From positions 1-53,976 of the forward strand of contig JABXJT010000030.1 in NCBI GenBank assembly GCA_013375455.1: a stretch of DNA of 53,976 bases, written 5' to 3'. The notes under the pieces are model-generated. The model made no database searches and was not told the origin of the DNA. It worked only from the letters and a program-made list of their open reading frames with translations. This document shows, piece after piece, positions 14,676 to 23,720 of the stretch (positions within the stretch are counted from its first letter, which is position 1; the number at the start of each line of letters is the position of its first letter). Source of the stretch: Candidatus Helarchaeota archaeon. Its GTDB lineage: Archaea; Asgardarchaeota; Lokiarchaeia; Helarchaeales; HEL-GB-A. Both the position numbers and the translations under genes were made by a program.

Positions 14676-15677
14676 TTATCTCCTACGTCTCATTCTCCTA
14701 TGACCAAATTTTCTTTTCATCGTTCTCGACGTATCCGGACCTTCATCCCGTAGAGATTTTCCGGTATGATAGATAAACACGTCCTCTAAAGTTGGAGTTT
14801 GGATGGTTAATGATTTAAACGAATAGTTATTCCCATACAAAATCTTCATTATTTCTGGAGCCGCATCGCCTCCAGGAATATTTACACCTATCTCTATCCC
14901 TTCTGAAGACGCTTTCACATCCTTTACAAAGGGCAATGCTTTTAATTTTGTTATTATTTCTTGATCTGGATCCCCTTTTATCCGTAATACATCTTTTCCT
15001 AACATTTTTTTAAGATTTGCTGAGGTATCTAGAATTACTTTCTTCCCTCGGTCCATTATTAATATCCTGTTCGAAAGCTCGTCTACTTCGTCCATATAAT
15101 GACTCGTGAGAAGAATTGTAACTCCCTTTTCACGATTTAACTGCTTTAAATAATCCCAAATCCACCGTTTCGATTGAGGATCTAATCCCAACGTAGGCTC
15201 ATCCAGAAAAAGAACTTTAGGTTGATTCAGAAGCCCACGTGCTATCTCTAACCTACGCTTCATGCCGCCTGAGAATGTCATGACGGGGTCATCCTTGCGG
15301 TCATGCAGTTCTACTAATTCGAGAAGTTCTTCTGCTTTTGGCTTCCATGTAGTCTTGGGCATCGAGTATAAGTTAGCTTGCATTCTGAGATTTTCCATAG
15401 CAGTCAGGCGGTCATCTATAACTACATCTTGGAAGACAATTCCAATATTTTTCCGTACTCTCATTGCCTGTTCAGTAACATCCAATCCGATAACACGTGC
15501 CATACCACTTGTCGGTCTTAATAACGTGCAAAGAATAAAAATTGTGGTCGTCTTACCCGCACCATTTGGTCCGAGCATTCCAAAAATTTCCCCTTCCTCG
15601 ACAGTAAAAGATAGGTCATCCACAGCACGAATTCCGTTGAATTCCTTTGTCAGGTACATTACTTCTATGTCAGGCAT
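14676..15677 (-). CDS. ABC transporter ATPase of the daunorubicin/ABC-2 exporter type
   Basis: The nucleotide-binding domain shows Walker A GPNGAGKTT, Q-loop FQDVVIDD, signature FSGGMKRRLEIA, Walker B VLFLDEPTLG and the switch His (LLTSHYMDEV). The domain after residue 230 is the small accessory domain typical of DrrA-like ATPases. The open frame extends upstream to 15782, but the added part has no ABC character, so the ATG at 15677 (MPDIEVMYLTKEF) is chosen. The last 20 residues are strikingly basic (KRKFGHRRMRRRR), which may bind RNA or membrane. It is the partner of the permease that follows after 12 bases. Confidence 0.88.
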   Translation of the reverse strand: MPDIEVMYLTKEFNGIRAVDDLSFTVEEGEIFGMLGPNGAGKTTTIFILCTLLRPTSGMARVIGLDVTEQAMRVRKNIGIVFQDVVIDDRLTAMENLRMQANLYSMPKTTWKPKAEELLELVELHDRKDDPVMTFSGGMKRRLEIARGLLNQPKVLFLDEPTLGLDPQSKRWIWDYLKQLNREKGVTILLTSHYMDEVDELSNRILIMDRGKKVILDTSANLKKMLGKDVLRIKGDPDQEIITKLKALPFVKDVKASSEGIEIGVNIPGGDAAPEIMKILYGNNYSFKSLTIQTPTLEDVFIYHTGKSLRDEGPDTSRTMKRKFGHRRMRRRR

Positions 15678-15840
15678 AGTATCAATTAATAAAAATAAAA
15701 TTTTAAAATAAATGTTTCCTTGTTTATCTCTTATACTCCCTTGAGCCTCTAAGCCAATATTTCTGAACTGCAAAAAAAGCAAAGGTTCTTAAAAGAGAAG
15801 AAGGATATATAATTATTAATAGAACTTCGAGATGATCTGA

Positions 15841-16317
15841 GTGGATGACGCATTAATTGATGCACTTGAAAATCGTATTAAGAAAATGTCAGACCTTCGA
15901 CGAATCATGAACGATATGACAAACGTGCTGTCTGAAGTCAAAATAAATGTAGAAGACCTTAAAAATTTCGAGCAGGATCTGAATGATGTACTAAAATACA
16001 CCATACATATTAGAGAATTGGATGAATGGACCCTTAATACATTAAAGTCCTTTAAAAAGATTAGTGAATCGGGTGGTTTTCGCGTAATCTCCAAGAAAAA
16101 AGCAGGGAAAGTCAAAAAAGCTCCCCTCATAGATATTAAAAGCGCGAAACAGAGTCTTCTTGAACATGGGATTGAAATATTACCTGAATATGAGCCCAAC
16201 CTTCAAGCAATCTTGAATAGCAGCATTGAAATGACGATAGACTTTCTCGCCTCCAAGGAGAAGTCCATTGAAAATGCCCAGAAGCTAATAGGCCCCTACC
16301 GCAAGCCGGAAAAATAA
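15841..16317 (+). CDS. Hypothetical helical protein
   Basis: The protein of 158 residues starts with GTG at 15841 and is almost entirely alpha-helical and charged, with a predicted coiled coil over residues 5-60 (heptad-like DALENRIKKMSDLRRIMNDM). A basic linker with KKKAGKVKKA near residue 80 separates it from a second helical part. No family is recognised. It stands alone between the divergent ABC gene and the convergent zinc-ribbon gene. Confidence 0.5.
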   Translation: MDDALIDALENRIKKMSDLRRIMNDMTNVLSEVKINVEDLKNFEQDLNDVLKYTIHIRELDEWTLNTLKSFKKISESGGFRVISKKKAGKVKKAPLIDIKSAKQSLLEHGIEILPEYEPNLQAILNSSIEMTIDFLASKEKSIENAQKLIGPYRKPEK

Positions 16318-16420
16318 TTTAGATGGTATTATCTCGAAGGATGTGGAGCTGCGAGTCATCGTGGTTAAATCAAAAAAAGAGAGACTAATTGGATAAGAAA
16401 AAAAAAAAGAAAAATTTCTG

Positions 16421-17371
16421 TTAATCTATAGCCCATTCAGCGCCACAATTTAGGCATCGCTTCTTTTTAGCATAGATGGGAGTTCCTGCTGCGACATATA
16501 GCACTTTTGTTTTATCTTGCATATCTCCAGTTCGGTTGCTTCCACAATCTGGACAGACATGAACGCCAGTACCTGATTTCCAAGGAATTTGTGATTGAAC
16601 GCCTGACCTTGATGCCGCTCCTCCTCCTTCCATTTTTGCAGGCTCGGGAGGCGCGAACGATGATAAATTTTGTTGCAATTCACCAATTTTTCCTTCCATT
16701 GCTTTTATTATTTCTTCCTTTTCCGTTAATTCTGCTTCCTTGATCTTGTATTGTTCTTCGAAAGAATTTTTCTCCTGTTCAATGAGTTCGAACTTTTTTT
16801 GAGTCGCTCCGTCAAAGTTTCCTAGTGTTCCTTCCAACTCAGCAATTTTCGCTTGTAAGGTTCCTATTTGTGCTTCGCTTTCAGAGAGTTTCCCTTGGAG
16901 ATCTGACATCTCGCCTAATTTCCCTTGTAATTCTTGCGCTTTCGTCCCTGCTTCTTCTAACACTCCAAGCTTTCCTTCTAATTCTGAAATCTTATTGGCT
17001 TGTTCAGATAATCCCGCATCCTTCGCGCTGAGAGCACCTTCTAGTTCTGTGACGCGATTAGAAAGTTGCTCTTTTTCTCCTGAATGGCTGGCTAGATTGT
17101 CCTCAAGACCTGCCAAAACCTCTTTAAGCTTGTCAATTTGCTCCTCTTGTTCTGAAATCTTATTCTTTTTAGCTTCCAAGTCCCCTAATACGGTTTCAAT
17201 TCTTAAATTCAACGAGGCAACATTTTGATCAGCCTCTTCTCTCCCAGCTTTCAATTCATCTAACGATTTTTGAAGCTTTTCAATTTTATTCCGCTGCTGT
17301 AGCAGAAGGGTCCCAGGAACCTTGAAAGCCTTATCCGGCTTCTCGAGCACTTGTGCCCAATCAATCGCCAA
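16421..17371 (-). CDS. Long coiled-coil protein with C-terminal zinc ribbon
   Basis: Residues about 25-230 of 316 form one long coiled coil, interrupted by Gly-rich repeats of the form ISELEGKLG and LQGKLGEM. It is followed by a Pro-rich linker and a zinc ribbon with CPDCGSNRTG and, about 30 residues later, CLNCGAEW (two C-x-x-C knuckles). Proteins of this build are recurrent in archaea, but I know of no defined function; they could be cytoskeletal adaptors or nucleic-acid-binding tethers. The first 25 residues (AIDWAQVLEKPDKAF) are not coiled coil and may be a docking motif. Confidence 0.6.
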   Translation of the reverse strand: MAIDWAQVLEKPDKAFKVPGTLLLQQRNKIEKLQKSLDELKAGREEADQNVASLNLRIETVLGDLEAKKNKISEQEEQIDKLKEVLAGLEDNLASHSGEKEQLSNRVTELEGALSAKDAGLSEQANKISELEGKLGVLEEAGTKAQELQGKLGEMSDLQGKLSESEAQIGTLQAKIAELEGTLGNFDGATQKKFELIEQEKNSFEEQYKIKEAELTEKEEIIKAMEGKIGELQQNLSSFAPPEPAKMEGGGAASRSGVQSQIPWKSGTGVHVCPDCGSNRTGDMQDKTKVLYVAAGTPIYAKKKRCLNCGAEWAID

Positions 17372-18051
17372 CTTAATTATCTCCTAAATTTTAGATTCAT
17401 TACCTCAAATTACTCCGGTTCTTCACCGGTTCTTCTAAATTTGTGAACGTAATTAATCTTTAATTGCTGATTAATTTATATTTCCGCCTTTTTTTTTAAT
17501 TTTTCCTATCATTACAATTAAAGTTGATAAGTACAATTAATTTATAAGTGTTTTAAAAACCATGAGGAAAGCAGGGGGATATTGAAAAGAATAGTTGTAC
17601 AAGCCTAAAGTAATCCATTTTTTTCTTCAATGAATAGATGATTATATTCGAAGAAAGCAGTTTGTAAATTCAGCCCCATATCAAAAAGGAAATGTAGGGA
17701 GGAGGGGGTTGGGGTTAAAAAACAGAGAACGGGACTGAAATTTTTACCTACTTTCTTCGTACCTCCGAATTTTAAATCCTCAGGACAATTCCTTTTTATC
17801 TCAGGTTGTAACATTTCTAAAGCTACAAGCCTATATCTAAAATGTACAAATATGTACAGTGTTACATAACTCAATTTTGAGTTTTATAAATGTTTTCTTT
17901 TTAATGAATTTAAAGTTCGTATTATTAGGATAATGTTAGACCCTGATGTTTTCACAACACTTACATATCCATCTACTATGATTATGAGGAAACCATTAAT
18001 CAGATCTTGAGAAGCATCGCGATTTGACTTTCTCCCTTTCTAACTTGTCTA
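17372..18051. other. Intergenic stretch without a convincing gene; contains TGTACA repeats
   Basis: This 680-base gap lies upstream of the coiled-coil gene (transcribed leftward) and downstream of dtdA. An 89-codon frame at 17605-17874 on the minus strand has random-looking composition and is not credited. Two sequence details stand out. An 11-base direct repeat, CCGGTTCTTC plus A or T, lies at 17415-17436. Two TGTACA palindromes lie at 17843-17848 and 17853-17858, exactly 10 bases apart, so on the same face of the helix. They resemble operator half-sites, but no gene start is close. Confidence 0.4.
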
Positions 18052-18903
18052 TTATTTTCTGGAAGCTCCCATGACCTTTTTTATCCTCAGGATTTCCAAG
18101 TTGGTATTCCCCAAAAACTCAATGACTTTTTCACGCTGCGGTTTCACCATTCCTTTCCAATCCAACAGAGCGTATTTGACGTCTTCAACCGTTTTTTCTA
18201 TGGCTTGAATGACCAAGTCCTCTGTTAGATCATCCAAAACATATTTCGGTGCAATATGTGAAACTGCGAAGTCCGTGGTTAATTGCACCTTATTGAAATT
18301 ACTCGCATAATGGGGCCCTCCAAAGCCAATCCCATAGTGTAAATTTTCCCCTCGAGATGGTTCGGTTATGACTTTCATGATTGTTTCCGCGACGATTCGG
18401 GCACCTCGGGGATCCTGCCAATAAGTTTTATTGCTACCCAATTCAATAAACACGCATGGTGATGCCAAATTTGTTGGGCCATGATGCGTCACTTCACACG
18501 TGACTTCATAGTCCAGCTGCGCTGCTTCTCGCCTCGTGACTAACTCCCTTAATACCTGTTTCATAATTTTCGCTGAGGCCCATGCCAGTTCAAACGGATT
18601 TCCACCATATGAATTATCAGCCGCCCAATTTCCTGGAGCATGTACCAGGAGCGAGGGTCTTTCAGATTCAGATTTGTGCTTGCTACCAAAAATCAATAAA
18701 TCTGTCTTGAAGAACTGATTTATATGGTCAGCTTCAATCAATCGGCGATTTGTTGTTATGAGTGGGACTTTGGTTTTCGCCTCTTCATATACCATATTAC
18801 CCTCAAATTCTTGGTCTGTTTCTTCAAAGTCCCCCAGTTCTAACAATTGCTTTTTAATGGTTTTCCCCGCTAAATCTTGGTTCGAAACGATGATAATTGG
18901 CAT
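18052..18903 (-). CDS. dtdA: D-aminoacyl-tRNA deacylase (archaeal DtdA type)
   Basis: The enzyme removes D-amino acids wrongly attached to tRNA. The protein shows the family order: N-terminal IIIVSNQDLAG, then LLVHAPGNWA, the YGGNP block, EVTHHGPT with the two conserved histidines, CVFIELGS and GIGFGGPHYA. Length (283 residues) fits archaeal and plant members. The frame is open to 18954, but the ATG at 18903 (MPIIIVSNQDLAG) matches the usual start. It is the last gene of a leftward run with two small membrane-protein genes upstream. Confidence 0.92.
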   Translation of the reverse strand: MPIIIVSNQDLAGKTIKKQLLELGDFEETDQEFEGNMVYEEAKTKVPLITTNRRLIEADHINQFFKTDLLIFGSKHKSESERPSLLVHAPGNWAADNSYGGNPFELAWASAKIMKQVLRELVTRREAAQLDYEVTCEVTHHGPTNLASPCVFIELGSNKTYWQDPRGARIVAETIMKVITEPSRGENLHYGIGFGGPHYASNFNKVQLTTDFAVSHIAPKYVLDDLTEDLVIQAIEKTVEDVKYALLDWKGMVKPQREKVIEFLGNTNLEILRIKKVMGASRK

Positions 18904-18969
18904 TTCTATTCTACCTTCACAAAATAGAATTATTCTTAAATTACTTTTTTCCATTCCCCGATTTTTAGC

Positions 18970-19446
18970 TCAATTTCGACCTTGATTTTCCTGAAAGTGC
19001 CGCGAGGACGACCACAAAAATGTCGATGTTAAATCCTTATTGAGGCCAATTTTAACTCGGTTTTTAATTCTTGAGTCAAAGTAGATGATGCTCACAATCA
19101 TCACAAAAATATGACCTATAGAAAAGTATACTACACTCCCCCAATAGGGGGGTCTCATGGTGAGAGCAAGATATATCAAAGTAGCTGATGAGGGGATGAC
19201 GATACTGGTGGGGATGACCCAAATTTTACGTCGGGATTTGTATAATTCACTGGGGATATATCTCCGCTCCATCTGTGTCTTACAAGAAGAGCATTCTAAG
19301 TTAAATGACTGTTTACTGGCCATTGTTGCCCACTGAGCAATCTTTCCACAAGTCGGGCAGTAGAAAAAAACTGGTGATACCTCCAAATCAATAATCAAAG
19401 CAAGGAATACCGTGACAATTGCGATTCCAAGGTAAATATACCACAT
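18970..19446 (-). CDS. Membrane protein with internal zinc ribbon
   Basis: The 158-residue protein starts with one membrane segment (YIYLGIAIVTVFLALIIDL), followed by a zinc ribbon FYCPTCGKIAQ with LECSSCKTQ about 22 residues on, and two further membrane segments in the second half. The zinc ribbon would be on one side of the membrane close to its surface. No family is recognised. It lies 21 bases after the preceding small membrane gene and about 65 bases before the dtdA start. Confidence 0.6.
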   Translation of the reverse strand: MWYIYLGIAIVTVFLALIIDLEVSPVFFYCPTCGKIAQWATMASKQSFNLECSSCKTQMERRYIPSELYKSRRKIWVIPTSIVIPSSATLIYLALTMRPPYWGSVVYFSIGHIFVMIVSIIYFDSRIKNRVKIGLNKDLTSTFLWSSSRHFQENQGRN

Positions 19447-19467
19447 TAATTTTCCACCTTCCTCAAT

Positions 19468-19857
19468 TTAATACCCTTCCTCATTAGCTTTAGGACCGGA
19501 ATAATAGCCGATAATAAAACTCCAGATACCTAGAAAGAGGAAACCAACTGAAAGTGTGAGGGGAATCGCAAGGGCGGCAGAATTTATTGCATTTGGATCA
19601 TTCAATTTAATGATACTAAGAATAATTAAAACAATACCTGCTCCGGTGAGGCACCAACCCATCCCCCTTGCGAATCTTTTATTCCATGGCATATACTTTC
19701 CATGGTGAATCAAGAAATATTCATTTAAAACCTTTTGTAAAATAATTTTTTTGTCAAAGTTGTGGGAATTATAATCATACTTTCTAAAGTCTAATACTTG
19801 TAAAGCTCTGGCTATTCCAGACTCCACAAAGACCAATAAAATTATTCTGAATGTCAA
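19468..19857 (-). CDS. Small membrane protein
   Basis: The protein of up to 129 residues has two clear membrane segments in its second half (GMGWCLTGAGIVLIILSIIK and LTLSVGFLFLGIWSFIIGYY). The pattern resembles small DUF3784-like proteins, but the match is weak. The frame starts at TTG (19857); a shorter version starting at an ATG at about 19692 (MPWNKRFARGMG) is as likely. It is probably the first gene of the run leading to dtdA. Confidence 0.5.
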   Translation of the reverse strand: MTFRIILLVFVESGIARALQVLDFRKYDYNSHNFDKKIILQKVLNEYFLIHHGKYMPWNKRFARGMGWCLTGAGIVLIILSIIKLNDPNAINSAALAIPLTLSVGFLFLGIWSFIIGYYSGPKANEEGY

Positions 19858-20288
19858 AATCTCAGTTCAGGAGGAGACAATCATACCCGATAAATCATTG
19901 ATAATTTTTTTAAAAGAAAATTGACATAAATATGCGGAGGTACGGGCTTTAGTTCTAAACGTTGCTTGTGGGTTCGAGTCTCTGCTTCTGTCAATTTTAC
20001 TCAATAGAAAATCTCTTTTAAACTACAATAATCATCTCAGAAAATGAGATCAGATCTTATCCCTAGAGAAAAGTAAGACTTTTTCTAGATAAATATATTT
20101 AGGATTTTTCTTGGTAAATTTTAAATTTCGAATTTTCCAAAAACAATGTTTTAAATTCGAATTTAAAGAACTTAATAAGTTGATCTTCTCTACTTTCTTT
20201 TTTTTATTAAATTTTTTTATTGATTTCCCCACAAAACACATTTGGAGGCTTCTAAACGCCGGGCTGTCGTAGAGATCATACCGAATTT
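19858..20288. other. AT-rich intergenic stretch upstream of the TnpB gene
   Basis: The 430 bases hold no credible gene. A tRNA-like trace lies at 19921-19995: TTGACA and TGTCAA can pair as an acceptor stem, and GGTTCGAGTC looks like a T-loop, but the spacing is wrong and the T-stem does not pair. From 20040 the sequence is very AT-rich. At about 20245-20270 it turns GC-rich (AGGCTTCTAAACGCCGGGCT), which may mark the left end of the mobile element. Confidence 0.35.
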
Positions 20289-21731
20289 GTGGAGTTTATA
20301 AAGGGTTTTGTAAACAAGGTTTTGATGAAAATGGTAAGTGCCGAGGGTGAAGTAAAGGGTTTGAAAAATGAGAATTCGAGAGGAACGCGCCCTCAAGAAA
20401 AGAATAAGAGTGGAAAAATTTTTCTTAGTGAAAGAATTCAGCTTAAAAAATCTCTTCAATTATACGGATTATGTCATCGTGCCAAAAATTTATACAATCA
20501 GGCAAATCATGTTATCAAAACCACCTTAGATACAGAAGGTAAATGGGTACGATATGTAGAATTATATCATAATGTGAAAGATTCAAAAAATTATAAGGAA
20601 CTTCCTGCTCAAACGGCCCAACAGGTCATGAGATTGCTTGATAAAAATTGGACGGGCTTTTTCAGGGCCATTAAGGATTGGAGGAAAATTCCAGAAAAAT
20701 ATAGGAAAAAACCAGAGCCTCCAAGGTATAAACGGAAAGATGGGGAAAGTATCGTTATATTTACGAATCAACAGTGTCGAATTAAAGGTAGATTCTTACA
20801 TTTTCCCGGAAAAGCTAATTTAGATCCTATCAAAATTAATAAAGATCGCATCTCTCACTTTCAACAGGTTCGGCTTCTTCCCCGCGGTACATATTATGTT
20901 CTTGAAATAGTTCATGAGAAGGAAAAAAAGATAAATCCAGTTGATGAAAAGCGAATTATCTCTATCGATTTGGGGTTAAATAATGTTGTTTGCGTGGTTA
21001 ATAATGCGGGTCTACGCCCTTGGGTCGTCAAAGGTGGTGCTATTAAATCCATTAATCAGTTTTATAATAAAATGCGTTCAAAATATCAATCCATTAAAGA
21101 TCAACAAGGAATAAAATTCCAGACCAAGCGTTTACGGCGCCTAACTCGAAAGAGAAACAATAAAATTTCTGATCTTTTCCATAAGTTATCCCGTTTCATC
21201 ATTAATTATTGTTTGACCAATGGGTTCGGAACGATTGTCATTGGTTATAATGACCGTTGGAAGGAGAATTGCAACATGGGAAGGAAAAACAATCAGAATT
21301 TCCTGAACGTGCCTTTTCATCAGCTAGTCCAACAGATCCAATACAAGGCGGAGCTCGATGACATTCAGGTAATAAAGGTCGATGAAAGCCATACGAGCAA
21401 GTGCAGTTTCTTGGATGGCGAAGCGATTGAACACCACGATCACTACATGGGACGCCGAATCAAGCGTGGATTATTTAAATCGAAAAAAGGTAAGACAATT
21501 AACGCCGACGTGAATGGAGCCTATAACATCCTCCGGAAAGCATTCCCGAAAGGCATCAATCCGGACGGGATCGAGGGGCTAGGGTTAGTCCCGTATTCCG
21601 TGAAAATCACGGAATTAAAGCAGAGTGCTAACCTGATCTCTGCGACAAACGAAGTCCCGAAAGCTATCAAAGTGGACGGGATAGTGGTTGAGGGTTACAA
21701 CCTCGTTTCACGTAAAATGAAACCAAACTAA
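20289..21731 (+). mobile_element. tnpB: TnpB RNA-guided nuclease gene of an IS200/IS605-type element, variant RuvC-II
   Basis: The 480-residue protein is TnpB-like. RuvC-I reads ISIDLGLNNVV (catalytic Asp) and RuvC-III NADVNGAYNIL (catalytic Asp). At RuvC-II the usual IxxE is IVIGYN, with Gly for Glu; a Glu occurs later in VDESHTSKCSFLD. The zinc finger CxxC...CxxC of ordinary TnpB is missing, and KCSFLDGEAIEHH stands in its place. A TnpB subgroup with this IVIG-x-N and TSxCSFLDxE signature is familiar from bacteria. No TnpA lies nearby. The frame starts at GTG (20289), but ATGs at 20325 or 20331 are equally good. Codon use turns GC-rich over the last 450 bases, where the RNA is encoded. The stop is 85 bases before ftsZ. 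Confidence 0.85.
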
Positions 21732-21756
21732 CTTAACCTTGGGATATTATCCCGAT
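21565..21756 (+). ncRNA. Candidate omega (guide) RNA overlapping the 3' end of tnpB
   Basis: Six hairpins follow each other without long gaps: ACGGGA/TCCCGT (21565-21570 with 21589-21594), a perfect 8-bp stem TTCCGTGA/TCACGGAA (21596-21603 with 21607-21614), GCAGAG/CTCTGC (21620-21643), GGTTG/CAACC (21686-21702), GTTTCA/TGAAAC (21705-21723) and GGGAT/ATCCC (21741-21753). The first five lie inside the tnpB reading frame and the last just outside. This is the expected layout of the RNA that guides TnpB, with the guide beginning after the right end of the element. The exact right end, and so the guide, cannot be fixed from one copy. Confidence 0.55.
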
Positions 21757-21816
21757 ATTCTCGAGCATTAAATCTAATCGGTTCCCTTCACTATTAAGAA
21801 CCTTAGGTGAATTTGA

Positions 21817-22929
21817 ATGCAATCGTTTATTGAGACGCTTGTGAAAGAAGAGCGCGGGAAAACAGAAACCCAGCAATCAGAAAAACCCCGGCAACCAGGA
21901 TTTCGGACAAATGACGTGGATTATGAACTTGAAGAGATGTTAAAACAGAGTCGAGCAAGAATTTTGGTCATTGGCATTGGAGGCGCCGGTAATAATGCGG
22001 TTACGCGGTTAATGGAGGTAGGTATTGAGGGTGCCACGACTTTAGCGGTGAATACGGATGCACAGGATTTACTATACACGATGGCGGATGACAAGTTATT
22101 AATCGGGCGGAATTTAACTCATGGCTTAGGTGCAGGAAACGATCCAAAAATTGGTGAGGCTGCAGCCCAGGAGAGCATCGACCAAATAAAAAAGGCATTG
22201 GAAGCAGATATAGTTTTCATAACGTGCGGTCTGGGAGGAGGTACTGGCACGGGAGCCGCTCCGATAATGGCAGATATTGCACGGGAAAATGGCGCCTTAA
22301 CCATTTCAATCTGCACTCTCCCCTTCGAAGTTGAGGGGCTCAAAAAGAAGGAAAACGCCCGCTATGGCCTTGACCGGTTGGCGAAAGCATCCGACACGAT
22401 CATTGTTCTCCCAAATGAAAAATTGTTAGATATTGCTCCTGATTTATCCCTTGCCGAAGCATTTCACATCATCGATGAAATTCTCATTCAAGGCGCAAAG
22501 AACTTGACAGAAGTGATCACCAAGCCAGGATTCATCAACTTGGACTTTGCGGATCTCCGGAACACGTTGAAAAATAGTGGTGAAGCCCTAATAGGTATTG
22601 GTCAGGCCAATAAGGCAGTGGATGCCGCGATCAACGCCCTCAACAACCCCCTCCTCGACCTTGACTATCGGAATGCCAGGAAAGTCCTGTTAAACATCAG
22701 TTCCAGTAATTCCCTCTCCCTTCAAGAAACTGAGGCCATCATACGCACAGTTCTCCAAGAATTAAATAGTGATGTGGAAGTCAAATGGGGCACGGTTTTT
22801 GATCCTGAACTCAAAAATAACATCCGGGTTACAGCGATTATTAGCGGTATCAATTCAAACCTGAATGTCTCTCAAACCCACCAAGAGCTTCTCGAAAAGG
22901 CAATCAGTTTTGAATCCGATCCCTTTTAA
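21817..22929 (+). CDS. ftsZ: Cell-division GTPase FtsZ
   Basis: FtsZ polymerises into the division ring. The GTP-binding signature GLGGGTGTGAAP is present, preceded by GIGGAGNNAVTRL and NTDAQDLL, and the synergy loop (NLDFADLRNTL) near residue 245 carries the catalytic Asp residues needed for GTP hydrolysis. Length (370) is normal. The N-terminal 45 residues are a variable tail. It is followed by secE and spt5, a gene order known in many archaea. The tnpB element ends 85 bases upstream, so the ftsZ promoter must lie within or against the end of that element. Confidence 0.96.
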   Translation: MQSFIETLVKEERGKTETQQSEKPRQPGFRTNDVDYELEEMLKQSRARILVIGIGGAGNNAVTRLMEVGIEGATTLAVNTDAQDLLYTMADDKLLIGRNLTHGLGAGNDPKIGEAAAQESIDQIKKALEADIVFITCGLGGGTGTGAAPIMADIARENGALTISICTLPFEVEGLKKKENARYGLDRLAKASDTIIVLPNEKLLDIAPDLSLAEAFHIIDEILIQGAKNLTEVITKPGFINLDFADLRNTLKNSGEALIGIGQANKAVDAAINALNNPLLDLDYRNARKVLLNISSSNSLSLQETEAIIRTVLQELNSDVEVKWGTVFDPELKNNIRVTAIISGINSNLNVSQTHQELLEKAISFESDPF

Positions 22930-23024
22930 TCGCATTTTCTCCCTCCTTTTACGTTTTAAAAAGCAAAAATTTTTAAAACCTCCCTAATTTTTTAATGTAA
23001 CAGATTAAAATACTCTAGATTTAG

Positions 23025-23216
23025 GTGATTAAGATCGGCTGGATTGACAGGTTTCGAGGATTTATCAGAAATTCCAAGCGCGTTATGCGATTGTCGCGTA
23101 AACCAACATTTACTGAAGTCCGGCTAATCACCCGTGTCTGTCTTTTAGGCGTGGCTATTATAGGACTTGTAGGGTTCATCATCAAGATTATTTTTAGCGC
23201 TATTTTTGGCATCTAG
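23025..23216 (+). CDS. secE: Protein translocase subunit SecE/Sec61-gamma
   Basis: The 63-residue protein starts with GTG (23025). It has the amphipathic first helix (WIDRFRGFIRNSKRVM), the KPTFTEVR linker and one membrane segment (LLGVAIIGLVGFIIKIIF), exactly the build of archaeal SecE. It forms the clamp around SecY in the membrane. It precedes spt5 by 12 bases, the conserved archaeal order. A minus-strand frame of the same size is its shadow. Confidence 0.92.
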   Translation: MIKIGWIDRFRGFIRNSKRVMRLSRKPTFTEVRLITRVCLLGVAIIGLVGFIIKIIFSAIFGI

Positions 23217-23228
23217 GAGCGTTTTAAG

Positions 23229-23714
23229 ATGACCTACTACCAGAGACCTTCACAAGGTACATCGATATTCGCCATTCGCACCACTATTGGACAGGAGAAA
23301 GGGGTCGCTCACCTACTCACGAAACGCATGGAAACAATGAAACTGAAGACACTTAAATCCATTTTAGTCCCAGAACAGCTCAAAGGGTATGTTTTTGTAG
23401 AAGCAGGCGCGGCAGAAGAGGTGGGACAGGCTTGCATGGGCATTCCTCATATTAGAGGAAAACCAATTGGTACTATTGCACTCAATCAAATAGAACACTT
23501 TCTTATCCCGCGCGTGCCTACGGAAGGGCTTGCGGTAGGCGATCTCATTGAAATTATTGGCGGCCCTTTCAAGGGGGAGAAAGCCAAAGTGACCCGCATT
23601 GATACCACAAAAGAAGAGGTCACGCTAGAACTATTGGAATCAACCTACCCTATTCCCATCAAGGTACACGCGGATTACATAAAGCTAATTGAAAAAGGGG
23701 ACAGGGAAGACTAA
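23229..23714 (+). CDS. spt5: Transcription elongation factor Spt5 (archaeal NusG)
   Basis: The protein has an N-terminal NGN domain (IFAIRTTIGQEKGVAHLL through LKGYVFVEA), which binds the RNA polymerase clamp together with Spt4, and a C-terminal KOW domain starting VGDLIEIIGGPFKGEKAKV. Length (161 residues) is typical. It stimulates processive transcription. It is co-transcribed with secE. In most archaea ribosomal protein genes L11 and L1 follow, but here the next gene is the convergent JAMM protease, only 6 bases away. Confidence 0.95.
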   Translation: MTYYQRPSQGTSIFAIRTTIGQEKGVAHLLTKRMETMKLKTLKSILVPEQLKGYVFVEAGAAEEVGQACMGIPHIRGKPIGTIALNQIEHFLIPRVPTEGLAVGDLIEIIGGPFKGEKAKVTRIDTTKEEVTLELLESTYPIPIKVHADYIKLIEKGDRED

Positions 23715-23720
23715 ATCCAT

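Noticed and set aside
17605..17874. 89-codon open frame on the minus strand
   Set aside because: No family resemblance, no clear start signal, low-complexity T-rich sequence; probably chance in AT-rich DNA.
19921..19995. tRNA-like trace beside the TnpB gene (acceptor-like TTGACA/TGTCAA, T-loop-like GGTTCGAGTC)
   Set aside because: The distance from the T-loop to the acceptor strand is about three bases too long, the T-stem pairs at only three of five positions and there is no proper anticodon arm. At most a decayed remnant.
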